Positions 28,525 to 36,431 of a stretch of DNA of 64,000 nucleotides are shown in pieces. The DNA comes from Alkalimonas mucilaginosa (GTDB taxonomy: Bacteria > Pseudomonadota > Gammaproteobacteria > Enterobacterales > Alteromonadaceae), in assembly GCF_036327005.1 (NCBI RefSeq), contig NZ_JAUGZK010000004.1:352660-416659 (forward strand). The letters are read 5' to 3'. Both the position numbers and the translations under genes were made by a program. The stretch's first letter is position 1. The number at the start of each line of letters is the position of its first letter. The notes below the pieces were generated by a model. That model was not told where the DNA came from. It ran no database searches and saw only the letters and a program-made list of their open reading frames with translations.

Positions 28525-29126
28525 GTTTGGTACTCTACCTGCATGGCTTTGCCAGCTCTTCGCAGTCGCACAAAGCGTTGCAAACGCGGGCTTATTTTCA
28601 GCAGCATCACCCTGAGGTTGAGTTGTTGGTGCCGGATTTACCCTACACGCCGCTTGAAGCCTTAGCGGAAGTCAGCCAGGTGCTCGCCGGGCGTGTTCCA
28701 ACGGCTGTGATTGGCAGTTCCTTAGGTGGTTTTTTGGCCACCTGGCTGGCTGAACAGCATGATTGTCGTGCCTGTTTAATCAACCCGGCGGTAGCGCCAT
28801 ACCGATTGCTGCGTCACCATTTAGGCCGCTACTACCATCCGGTACGTCAATGCCATTACGAAGTATCGGAGCAGGCAATCGAGCTGCTGCAACAACTGGA
28901 GCCGCCAGAGCTTGCCAAGCCGTCAAATTATCTGGTACTACTGCAAAGTGGCGATGAAGTGTTGGATTACCGCCAGGCGGTGCATTTTTACCAGCACTGC
29001 CAGTTGGATGTGCAACAAGGTGGTGACCACAGTTATCAGAACTATCTGCAGCAATTGCCCGCTATAGTGCGCTTTTGTTTGCAAACCGATGAATTTTGTA
29101 CAGAACAGGTAATGTTTCAACCATGA
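28521..29126 (+). CDS. yqiA: YqiA-type esterase
   Basis: This is a 201-residue alpha/beta hydrolase. The N-terminal VLYLHGFASSSQSHK, nucleophile elbow GSSLGG (Ser at about residue 68), acid residue in QSGDEVLDY and histidine in QQGGDHSY give the full catalytic triad order. E. coli YqiA has short-chain esterase activity; its natural substrate is not known. It overlaps both neighbours by ATGA: cpdA upstream and parE downstream. Confidence 0.93.
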   Translation: MSLVLYLHGFASSSQSHKALQTRAYFQQHHPEVELLVPDLPYTPLEALAEVSQVLAGRVPTAVIGSSLGGFLATWLAEQHDCRACLINPAVAPYRLLRHHLGRYYHPVRQCHYEVSEQAIELLQQLEPPELAKPSNYLVLLQSGDEVLDYRQAVHFYQHCQLDVQQGGDHSYQNYLQQLPAIVRFCLQTDEFCTEQVMFQP

Positions 29127-31015
29127 CAGTTCAAAGTTATAACGCCGATTCGATTGAAGTCCTTACCGGGCTGGAACCCGTGCAACGCCGTCCAGGCATG
29201 TATACCGATACCTCCAGGCCCAACCATCTGGCACAGGAAGTTATTGATAACAGTGTTGATGAAGCCCTGGCTGGACATGCCAGCCAAATCAAGGTGATCT
29301 TGCATCCAGACCAGTCTTTGGAAGTGGTGGATAATGGTCGGGGGATGCCGGTAGATATTCATCCCGAAGAAGGGGTGTCTGGCGTAGAACTGATTTTTTG
29401 CCGGTTGCATGCCGGTGGCAAATTTTCCAATAAAAATTATCAGTTTTCCGGTGGCTTACATGGCGTTGGGATCTCGGTGGTCAATGCTTTATCCAGCCGG
29501 GTGGATGTCACTGTGCGGCGCGATGGGCAGGTTTATGAGATGGCGTTTGCAGAAGGCGCTAAAACCAGGGAGTTAACAGTCACAGGTACCGTAGGAAAGC
29601 GCAATACCGGCACCCGGGTCCACTTTTGGCCCAACGCCGGTTATTTTGACTCGGCCAGGTTTTCTGTACCCCGTTTACTGCATGTGTTAAAAGCCAAAGC
29701 TGTCCTTTGTCCTGGCCTTAGCATTGAGTTTGACGATAAGGTCAACAACCAAAGTCACAGCTGGTGTTATCAGGACGGTATTCGTGATTATCTGGCCGAA
29801 GCAGTGAAAGACTTTGTTGCTTTGCCGGAGCAGCCTTTTGTCGGCAATTTCAACAGCACGCAGGAAGCTGTCGAGTGGGCCATGCTTTGGTTGCCTGAAG
29901 GTGGCGAGCTGGTGACCGAAAGTTACGTCAACCTGATTCCAACCGCTCAGGGGGGGACCCATGTGAATGGCCTGCGGCAAGGGGTGCTGGAAGCGCTGCG
30001 TGATTTTTGTGAGTTTCGTAACCTGCTGCCTCGCGGTATTAAGTTGTCACCGGAAGATGTCTGGGATCGCTGCAGCTATATTCTGTCGCTGAAAATGCAG
30101 GATCCGCAGTTTGCCGGCCAGACCAAAGAGCGGTTGTCATCACGCCAGGCATCCGCTTTTGTCTCTGGCATCGTTAAAGATGCGTTCAGTCTGTGGCTAA
30201 ATGAGCACACTGAGATTGCTGAAGCTCTGGCTGAGCTTTGCATTAGCAATGCACAAAAGCGGCTGAAGGCTGCAAAGAAAGTGGTGCGCAAAAAGGTGAC
30301 CTCCGGCCCGGCTTTGCCTGGCAAGCTGGCGGATTGTTCGGCGCAGGATCTGCAGCGGGCCGAGCTGTTTCTGGTAGAAGGGGACTCGGCCGGCGGCTCG
30401 GCCAAACAGGCCCGCGATCGAGAGTTTCAGGCAGTAATGCCGCTGCGTGGTAAAATTCTGAATACCTGGGAAGTTGAATCCGGCCAAATTCTGGCTTCAC
30501 AGGAAGTGCATGATATTTCAGTGGCCATTGGGATGGATCCGGACTCCACTGATTTATCGGCACTGCGCTACGGTAAAATCTGCATTCTGGCCGATGCGGA
30601 CTCCGATGGTCTGCACATTGCTACCTTGCTGTGTGCGCTTTTTATGCGCCATTTTCCCGCTCTGGTGGAAGCTGGCCATGTTTATGTTGCTATGCCGCCA
30701 TTGTATCGGATTGATATTGGTAAGGATGTGTATTATGCACTGGATGAAGATGAAAAAAATGGCATCCTGGACCGCATTGAAGCCGAAAAGAAAAAAGGCA
30801 AGGTCAATGTACAGCGCTTTAAGGGGCTGGGGGAAATGAACCCATTGCAGTTGCGCGAAACCACCATGGACCCAAATACTCGTCGGCTGGTGCAGCTTAC
30901 CATTGACGATCAGTTGCAAACCATGGAACTGATGGATATGTTGCTGGCCAAAAAACGCTCTACGGATCGCCGGCAATGGTTGGAGCAAAAGGGTGATAAA
31001 GCCATTATTGCTTAA
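29123..31015 (+). CDS. parE: DNA topoisomerase IV subunit B
   Basis: ParE is the ATPase subunit of topoisomerase IV, which decatenates daughter chromosomes. The 630-residue protein has the same length as E. coli ParE. It shows the GHKL ATPase elements (EVIDNSVDEALAG, DNGRGMPVD, GLHGVGISVVNALS), the transducer with PTAQGGTHVNG, and the TOPRIM domain (LFLVEGDSAGGSAK, DADSDG). The ATG at 29123 overlaps the yqiA stop; the frame extends to 29096 but would begin inside yqiA. In most relatives parE and parC are close; here a peptide gene and a TPR gene come between. Confidence 0.98.
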   Translation: MTVQSYNADSIEVLTGLEPVQRRPGMYTDTSRPNHLAQEVIDNSVDEALAGHASQIKVILHPDQSLEVVDNGRGMPVDIHPEEGVSGVELIFCRLHAGGKFSNKNYQFSGGLHGVGISVVNALSSRVDVTVRRDGQVYEMAFAEGAKTRELTVTGTVGKRNTGTRVHFWPNAGYFDSARFSVPRLLHVLKAKAVLCPGLSIEFDDKVNNQSHSWCYQDGIRDYLAEAVKDFVALPEQPFVGNFNSTQEAVEWAMLWLPEGGELVTESYVNLIPTAQGGTHVNGLRQGVLEALRDFCEFRNLLPRGIKLSPEDVWDRCSYILSLKMQDPQFAGQTKERLSSRQASAFVSGIVKDAFSLWLNEHTEIAEALAELCISNAQKRLKAAKKVVRKKVTSGPALPGKLADCSAQDLQRAELFLVEGDSAGGSAKQARDREFQAVMPLRGKILNTWEVESGQILASQEVHDISVAIGMDPDSTDLSALRYGKICILADADSDGLHIATLLCALFMRHFPALVEAGHVYVAMPPLYRIDIGKDVYYALDEDEKNGILDRIEAEKKKGKVNVQRFKGLGEMNPLQLRETTMDPNTRRLVQLTIDDQLQTMELMDMLLAKKRSTDRRQWLEQKGDKAIIA

Positions 31016-31046
31016 TATAACAGTGCTTTAGCTGTAAGTTGCGAGT

Positions 31047-31075
31047 TTGACTGTTTGCTTATAGGCTGCTTATTT
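31047..31075 (+). promoter_or_regulatory. Possible promoter for the RiPP-like gene
   Basis: TTGACT at 31047-31052 followed after 17 bp by TTATTT at 31070-31075. The -10 hexamer is weak, so this is only a candidate. A small hairpin (AACCT/AGGTT) lies between it and the peptide start. Confidence 0.3.
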
Positions 31076-31145
31076 GCACCGGGTTGCAACCTGTGCTAGG
31101 TTGGCTGTGCTGAGTTCTTTTTACACTCATTCAAGGGAAATGCAC

Positions 31146-31358
31146 ATGAAACTAACCTTAAAGAAGACCCGTTTGGTTAACTTATCGCAGGAAGACAAGG
31201 GATTGCCACAAGAGCTTACCGCCCAGGTTGGTGCTGGTGGTGGTGCTCGCTATCTATCGAATGGCTGCACATATAATTGCATTACCAGACGTTGTGAAAG
31301 GCTGCAGCAATTCACGGTGGATGAAGACCCGGAAGCACCATTTACCGAGATGCCATAA
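31146..31358 (+). CDS. Putative RiPP precursor peptide
   Basis: This encodes a 70-residue peptide with leader and core character. The N-terminal part (MKLTLKKTRLVNLSQEDKG, then LPQELTAQVGAG) resembles leaders I recall from small peptides in Rheinheimera-type genomes, where a lysine-rich start and an LS-acid segment precede a Q-V-G-G-type boundary. Gly30-33 is a possible processing site. After it come Cys41, Cys45 and Cys50 and several Ser/Thr (NGCTYNCITRRC), then an acidic tail. ATG 31146 has AAGGGA 8-9 nt upstream. No cyclase, lanthionine synthetase, radical-SAM maturase or peptidase transporter is nearby, so modification would need distant enzymes. Confidence 0.6.
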   Translation: MKLTLKKTRLVNLSQEDKGLPQELTAQVGAGGGARYLSNGCTYNCITRRCERLQQFTVDEDPEAPFTEMP

Positions 31359-31413
31359 ATATTGACAGGCTGGCGCTGATACCTCGTTAATGCTGGCCCT
31401 GATTCGCTTCTCT

Positions 31414-31441
31414 TTGCTTGATGCAATGATAGAGGTATACT
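31414..31441 (+). promoter_or_regulatory. Probable promoter of the TPR gene
   Basis: TTGCTT at 31414-31419 and TATACT at 31436-31441 are separated by 16 bp, and the TPR gene starts 32 bp after. parC may share this promoter, since the TPR gene overlaps it. Confidence 0.5.
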
Positions 31442-31473
31442 GCCAAAAATGTTAATTATCAGCCAGGGTTGCG

Positions 31474-32892
31474 ATGAAAGACATCAGGCAGCTGTTTCTG
31501 TTGATCAGTATGGGTTTGTGGAGTCTGTCGCTTCAGGCTAGCCAGGCTGTGCCTTTGGGAGCTCCGGCCTGGTTGCAACAGGTGATTGAGCAAAAACGAA
31601 TTCAGCCCGAAACCATGCTTGTGTTGCTGCAGCAGCATGAAGATCAGATCCCGACGTTACCGTTGCAAATCCAGCGCAGTGCTTATCTTCAGTTTGCCAG
31701 CATTTATGGCATGCTTGGGGAGCATCAGCAGCAGCTGAACTATGCTCGTAAGGGGCTGGCACTGGATGATCGCATTGATGCCGTGCGCATACAGTTGATG
31801 TTTAATCTTGGTTTTGCCACCGAAATACAAGACAATTACCTGCAGGCTCAGCAATATTACCAACAGGGAACACAACTGGCTGAACAGCTGGGACTTGCAT
31901 CCCTGCGTTTCAAAGGCCTTATGAATCAGGCTGCCATTTTACGCGCCCAGGATCATTATCAGGAAGCTTTATCCTTGTTGCAACAGGTCTACCAGCAAAG
32001 CTCTGAGTTGGATGATCCAGAAATTGAGGCTGAAATTCATGCTGAATTAGGGCTGCTGTACGCCACTGTTTTTGAAGATGAAGCGGTGGCCTTTTTGGAG
32101 CAAGCTTATGGCATGTTTAAAGCTATGGGCTGGCGTACCAGTAAGATCGCTGTGCTCTACAACCTGGCCCAAACATACAGCGCTTTAGAGCAGTACGAAC
32201 AAGCTTTTAGCACCTACCAGCGGATACTGACCGTTAGCCAGCAATACGACGATCAGCTCAATCTGTATTATGCGTATCTTGGTTTGGCTATAACCAGCTA
32301 TGAAACCGGTCGTTTTAATTCTGCATTAACCTACATCCAAAAAGCTGAAGAATTTATGCAGCAGCTGCAATCGCCGATGCGGCACGTTATGCATTTTTAT
32401 GAAAAAGCCACTATTTACAGTGGTCTAGAGCAGTATTCGCAAGCGTTGCAGCAACTGCTGTTGTCAGAGCAGTTATTGCAGGAGTTGGATCATGTAGAAA
32501 GTGCTGTCATGTTACTGAATATTCAATTTATGCAGGCGGAAGTTCGGGCCAGCCTGGGGCAATACGAGCAGGCCTATGCGTTGTTACAGGATTTCTTGTC
32601 TTTATTTCGTGAACGTTTCACGCAGGAAAGCCAGGCTGCACTCAATAGTTTGCGGCTGAACTTTGAGTATGAACGCGAACAGTCTGAGCGTGCCTTGCTG
32701 TTAAAAGATAATGAGCTGCAGGCACTTCGGTTGCAGGAAGCAGAACGTAAACGCCTTATTCAATGGTTATGGACAGCCGTTTTTGCCATCACCAGTTTGG
32801 TCCTGATGATCCTTTTGCTATGGCAGCGCAAGTTGCGTCATAGCGCCGAAACTTTGCAGTCACACCATCAAGAGGAAACGAAGTCGCTATGA
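31474..32892 (+). CDS. TPR repeat membrane protein without output domain
   Basis: This 472-residue protein has a signal peptide (cleaved near ASQA, residue 24), about seven tetratricopeptide-like repeats across 50-400 (for example YARKGLALDDR, QYYQQGTQLAEQLG, AFSTYQRILTVSQQYDD, LTYIQKAEEFMQQL), a coiled segment, one transmembrane helix at about 430-450, and a cytoplasmic tail of only some 20 residues. The architecture is that of TPR-sensor histidine kinases and diguanylate cyclases truncated just after the helix. The repeats would be periplasmic. Its TGA overlaps the ATG of parC (ATGA). Function is unknown. Confidence 0.85.
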   Translation: MKDIRQLFLLISMGLWSLSLQASQAVPLGAPAWLQQVIEQKRIQPETMLVLLQQHEDQIPTLPLQIQRSAYLQFASIYGMLGEHQQQLNYARKGLALDDRIDAVRIQLMFNLGFATEIQDNYLQAQQYYQQGTQLAEQLGLASLRFKGLMNQAAILRAQDHYQEALSLLQQVYQQSSELDDPEIEAEIHAELGLLYATVFEDEAVAFLEQAYGMFKAMGWRTSKIAVLYNLAQTYSALEQYEQAFSTYQRILTVSQQYDDQLNLYYAYLGLAITSYETGRFNSALTYIQKAEEFMQQLQSPMRHVMHFYEKATIYSGLEQYSQALQQLLLSEQLLQELDHVESAVMLLNIQFMQAEVRASLGQYEQAYALLQDFLSLFRERFTQESQAALNSLRLNFEYEREQSERALLLKDNELQALRLQEAERKRLIQWLWTAVFAITSLVLMILLLWQRKLRHSAETLQSHHQEETKSL

Positions 32893-35171
32893 CCGACACC
32901 ATCATTTCTGCAGATGGCGTAGAGCAGCTGTCGCTGCGACGCTTTACGGAAGATGCTTATCTCAATTATTCCATGTACGTCATTATGGATCGTGCATTGC
33001 CACACATTGGTGATGGTTTAAAACCAGTACAGCGTCGTATCGTCTATGCCATGTCAGAGCTTGGCTTGAGCCATATTGCCAAGTACAAAAAGTCCGCCCG
33101 AACGGTGGGGGATGTGCTGGGTAAATTCCACCCGCACGGTGATTCAGCCTGCTACGAAGCCATGGTGTTGATGGCGCAGCCGTTTTCGTACCGCTATCCG
33201 TTAGTGGATGGTCAGGGCAACTGGGGGGCACCGGATGATCCTAAGTCCTTTGCGGCCATGCGTTATACCGAGTCGCGTTTATCCCGCTTTAGCGAGGTGC
33301 TGTTATCGGAGCTTGGGGCTGGCACAGTCGACTGGACACCCAACTTTGATGGTACCCTGGACGAGCCGAAGGTGTTGCCGGCTCGCCTACCGCACATCTT
33401 ATTGAATGGCATTACCGGCATTGCGGTGGGGATGGCCACCGATATTCCGCCGCACAATGCGCGGGAAGTTGCCCATGCCTGCGCTTTATTGTTGGATCAG
33501 CCGGATAGCTCTATTGCCGATCTCATGCAGCATATACAAGGACCGGACTATCCAACCGATGCCGAAATCATCAGCAGCAAAGACGATATTGTTGCGATGT
33601 ACCAAAGTGGCCGTGGTAGCATCCGCATGCGCGCCCGTTATGTACTGGAGGATGGCGATGTGGTGATTACCGCACTGCCGCATCAGACGTCTGGCGCCAA
33701 AATACTGGAGCAAATTGCTGCCCAGATGCAGGCAAAAAAACTGCCAATGGTGACCGATCTGCGTGATGAATCTGATCACGAAAACCCGACCCGCATTGTG
33801 GTGATACCACGCTCTAACCGGGTAGATATAGAGCAACTGATGCAGCACCTGTTTGCCACCACCGATCTGGAGAAAAGCTACCGGGTCAATCTGAATATGC
33901 TGGGGCTGGATAACCGGCCTGGTGTGCGGGATCTGAAAGCAATTTTGAGCGACTGGCTGCTGTTTCGCCGTGATGTAGTGCGTCGTCGTTTGCAGTACCG
34001 GCTGGATAAAGTGCTGGATCGGCTGCATGTGCTGGAAGGTTTGTTGATTGCCTTTTTGAACATTGATGAAGTGATAGCCATTATCCGTGAGCACGATAAA
34101 CCTAAACCAGTGCTGATGGAACGCTTTGGCTTGTCGGATCGTCAGGCAGAGGCGGTGCTCGAGTTAAAGTTACGGCATTTAGCCCGGCTGGAAGAAATGA
34201 AAATCCGTGGCGAGCAGGATGAGCTGGCTAAAGAGCGCGACAAACTGCAAGGCATTTTGGGCTCGAATGCCAAATTAACGAAACTGATCCGGACGGAAAT
34301 CTTAGAAGCCGCCGAAAAGTATGGTGATGACAGGCGCAGCCCTATTGTAGCCAGGGCAGAAGCAAAGGCACTGTCAGAAAAAGAACTGTTACCCAGTGAG
34401 CCGGTCACGGTTGTATTGTCGGAGAAAGGCTGGGTACGCTGTGCCAAAGGCCATGATGTGGATGGTACTACGCTTAGTTATAAGGCCGGTGATGCCTTTA
34501 AATCGGCCGCTAGCGGCAAGAGCAACCAGCATGCCGCCTTTTTAGACAGCTCTGGCCGTAGCTTCTCGGTAGAAGCGCATGAGCTGCCATCAGCCCGCGG
34601 CCAGGGAGAACCCTTATCTGGTCGCTTCAACCTGGTAGCCGGTGAGGCCTTTGAGCATGTATTTATGGCCAAAGATGAGCAGTTGCTGTTGTTTGCCTCC
34701 GATGCCGGCTATGGTTTTGTCGGCCGCTTTGATGACATGCTTACCCGTAACAAATCTGGCAAGGCGCTGCTAAGCCTGCCGACCGGTAGCCGTGTGTTGC
34801 CGCCGGTGCCGATTCGACAGCCGGAATCGGACCTGGTGGTCTGTGTGTCCACTGAAGGGCGTATGCTGGTATTTCCGGTGCAGGATTTACCGCAGCTCAG
34901 TAAAGGTAAAGGCAACAAAATGCTCTCAATTCCGACCGCTAAAGTAGCCAGCCGGGAAGAGTACGTGCGCTTGATGACGGTGATCCCGGTCGATGGTGGT
35001 GTGGTGCTAACCGCCGGTAAGCGCAAACTGAGTTTAAAAGCAGCTGATCTGGAGCACTACCGCGGTGAACGGGGGCGGCGGGGGAATAAGTTGCCTCGTG
35101 GTTTGCAGCGTATCGAGCAGATGGAGCAACTGCAGGGCGCAGCGGCCGGCAGTGATCAAACCAGCCTGTGA
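32889..35171 (+). CDS. parC: DNA topoisomerase IV subunit A
   Basis: ParC is the DNA-cleaving subunit of topoisomerase IV. The 760-residue protein is close to E. coli ParC (752). The active-site Tyr is residue 126 in AAMRYTESR. The quinolone-resistance region reads HPHGDSACYE, with Ser86 and Glu90 equivalent to E. coli Ser80 and Glu84, the unmutated, susceptible-type residues. The C-terminal beta-pinwheel follows from about 500. The start overlaps the stop of the TPR gene; plsC starts 49 bp after its end. Confidence 0.98.
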   Translation: MTDTIISADGVEQLSLRRFTEDAYLNYSMYVIMDRALPHIGDGLKPVQRRIVYAMSELGLSHIAKYKKSARTVGDVLGKFHPHGDSACYEAMVLMAQPFSYRYPLVDGQGNWGAPDDPKSFAAMRYTESRLSRFSEVLLSELGAGTVDWTPNFDGTLDEPKVLPARLPHILLNGITGIAVGMATDIPPHNAREVAHACALLLDQPDSSIADLMQHIQGPDYPTDAEIISSKDDIVAMYQSGRGSIRMRARYVLEDGDVVITALPHQTSGAKILEQIAAQMQAKKLPMVTDLRDESDHENPTRIVVIPRSNRVDIEQLMQHLFATTDLEKSYRVNLNMLGLDNRPGVRDLKAILSDWLLFRRDVVRRRLQYRLDKVLDRLHVLEGLLIAFLNIDEVIAIIREHDKPKPVLMERFGLSDRQAEAVLELKLRHLARLEEMKIRGEQDELAKERDKLQGILGSNAKLTKLIRTEILEAAEKYGDDRRSPIVARAEAKALSEKELLPSEPVTVVLSEKGWVRCAKGHDVDGTTLSYKAGDAFKSAASGKSNQHAAFLDSSGRSFSVEAHELPSARGQGEPLSGRFNLVAGEAFEHVFMAKDEQLLLFASDAGYGFVGRFDDMLTRNKSGKALLSLPTGSRVLPPVPIRQPESDLVVCVSTEGRMLVFPVQDLPQLSKGKGNKMLSIPTAKVASREEYVRLMTVIPVDGGVVLTAGKRKLSLKAADLEHYRGERGRRGNKLPRGLQRIEQMEQLQGAAAGSDQTSL

Positions 35172-35220
35172 CAGGCAAGCGGCTATACTGTGCCTCTTAT
35201 GATGAACTAGGGATTTGCTT

Positions 35221-35961
35221 GTGATAGCTGTTGTGCGTTTACTGCTGGTATTGGTGTTTATTGTTGTGAGCACAGTGGTTGGTTTGGTGGTCTGTATTTT
35301 CAGACCTTTTCATGCCAATAATGTAGTGTTATTTGGTCGTTGGTACGCCTGGTGTGGTCGCATTTTCGGTGTTGAAGTAGAGGTCAGGCGTCATCCGGCA
35401 GTGCCTGAAGCGCATCCATGTGTGTACACTGCTAACCACCAAAACAATTACGATCTGTTTCTGATGCCTAAGGCATTACTGCATCGTACGGTCACTATTG
35501 GGAAAAAAAGCCTGCGACTGATCCCCTTTTTTGGTCAGCTGTACTGGTTAAGCGGTAATATTTTGCTGGATAGAGACAACCGTAGCCGGGCGGTTGGGAC
35601 CATGCAGGGGGCCGTTGATCGTATTCGCAATGAGCAGCTGTCGGTCTGGATGTTTCCGGAAGGCACCCGCAGTTATGGTCGTGGCCTGTTGCCTTTTAAA
35701 ACGGGTGCTTTTCATATTGCTCAGCAAGCTGGAGTGCCGGTAGTTCCAATCTGCATGAGCTCTACCGCGCATATTAAGTTAAATCGTTGGCGTAATGGTA
35801 AAGTGATTATCGCCATGCTGGAACCTGTTGCTGTGACAGAAAGCACAAACATTCGTACGCTGACCAAGCAAGTACATCAAATTATGGCTGACAAGCTGGC
35901 CGAGCTTGATAGCGAGCTGAGCAGCGACTACACTGCCCAAAGTCTCACTGCGCGGAATTAA
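35221..35961 (+). CDS. plsC: 1-acyl-sn-glycerol-3-phosphate acyltransferase
   Basis: PlsC acylates lysophosphatidic acid in phospholipid synthesis. The 246-residue membrane protein has an N-terminal hydrophobic segment, the acyltransferase motif NHxxxxD (NHQNNYD, His73-Asp78), and the substrate motif FPEGTRS at 145-151. The GTG at 35221 is chosen because AGGGA lies upstream; an in-frame TTG is two codons earlier. plsC directly after parC is a conserved gammaproteobacterial order. Confidence 0.94.
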   Translation: MIAVVRLLLVLVFIVVSTVVGLVVCIFRPFHANNVVLFGRWYAWCGRIFGVEVEVRRHPAVPEAHPCVYTANHQNNYDLFLMPKALLHRTVTIGKKSLRLIPFFGQLYWLSGNILLDRDNRSRAVGTMQGAVDRIRNEQLSVWMFPEGTRSYGRGLLPFKTGAFHIAQQAGVPVVPICMSSTAHIKLNRWRNGKVIIAMLEPVAVTESTNIRTLTKQVHQIMADKLAELDSELSSDYTAQSLTARN

Positions 35962-35965
35962 CTTT

Positions 35966-36337
35966 ATGGAAAACTGGCAAGAATTTACCGAAGAAACCAT
36001 TGCTGCATTGCTGGAAGATGGCAGCGATCCGGATGCACTTTACACCATTGAACACCATTTTTATCACGCCGACTTTAAGAAATTGGAACAATTGGCGGTA
36101 GAGGTGTTTAAATTAGGGTTTGAAGTGACCGATGCTGAAGAAATTGAACTGGATGATGGTAGCCTCGCCTGGGTGTTTGATGCGATTCGTGAGCAATCAC
36201 TGGACGCCGATGCTATTACTGCCGATGCGCTTCGGCTGGAGAAAGTAGCCGCAGAGCATGGTATTGAATACGATGGCTGGGGTACCTACTTTGAAGATGA
36301 AGATGGCTACGAGCTGGAGGAAGACGACGATTTTTAA
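35966..36337 (+). CDS. rraB: Regulator of ribonuclease E activity B
   Basis: RraB binds RNase E and inhibits degradosome activity on some transcripts. This 123-residue acidic protein contains the family core LLEDGSDPDALYTIEHHFYH and EYDGWGTYFED, ending in an Asp/Glu-rich tail (ELEEDDDF). It starts 4 bp after the plsC stop, so the two are likely cotranscribed. An inverted repeat lies between its end and the converging GH3 gene. Confidence 0.95.
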   Translation: MENWQEFTEETIAALLEDGSDPDALYTIEHHFYHADFKKLEQLAVEVFKLGFEVTDAEEIELDDGSLAWVFDAIREQSLDADAITADALRLEKVAAEHGIEYDGWGTYFEDEDGYELEEDDDF

Positions 36338-36389
36338 TCGTTTGCTCATTGCCTGCATTGGCTGTGGGAAAGTATAAGTTTACAAGCAG

Positions 36390-36423
36390 TGCTCATGCAG
36401 AAAAATCAATGTCTGCATGAGCA
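36390..36423. repeat. Perfect inverted repeat between rraB and the GH3 gene
   Basis: TGCTCATGCAGA at 36390-36401 is matched by TCTGCATGAGCA at 36412-36423 with a 10-nt loop. It lies between two convergent genes and could work as a bidirectional terminator, though neither side has a clear T run. Confidence 0.6.
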
Positions 36424-36431
36424 ACGGCACT

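Noticed and set aside
33130..33180. Quinolone-resistance substitution in parC
   Set aside because: Ser86 and Glu90 are the susceptible-type residues, equivalent to E. coli Ser80 and Glu84.
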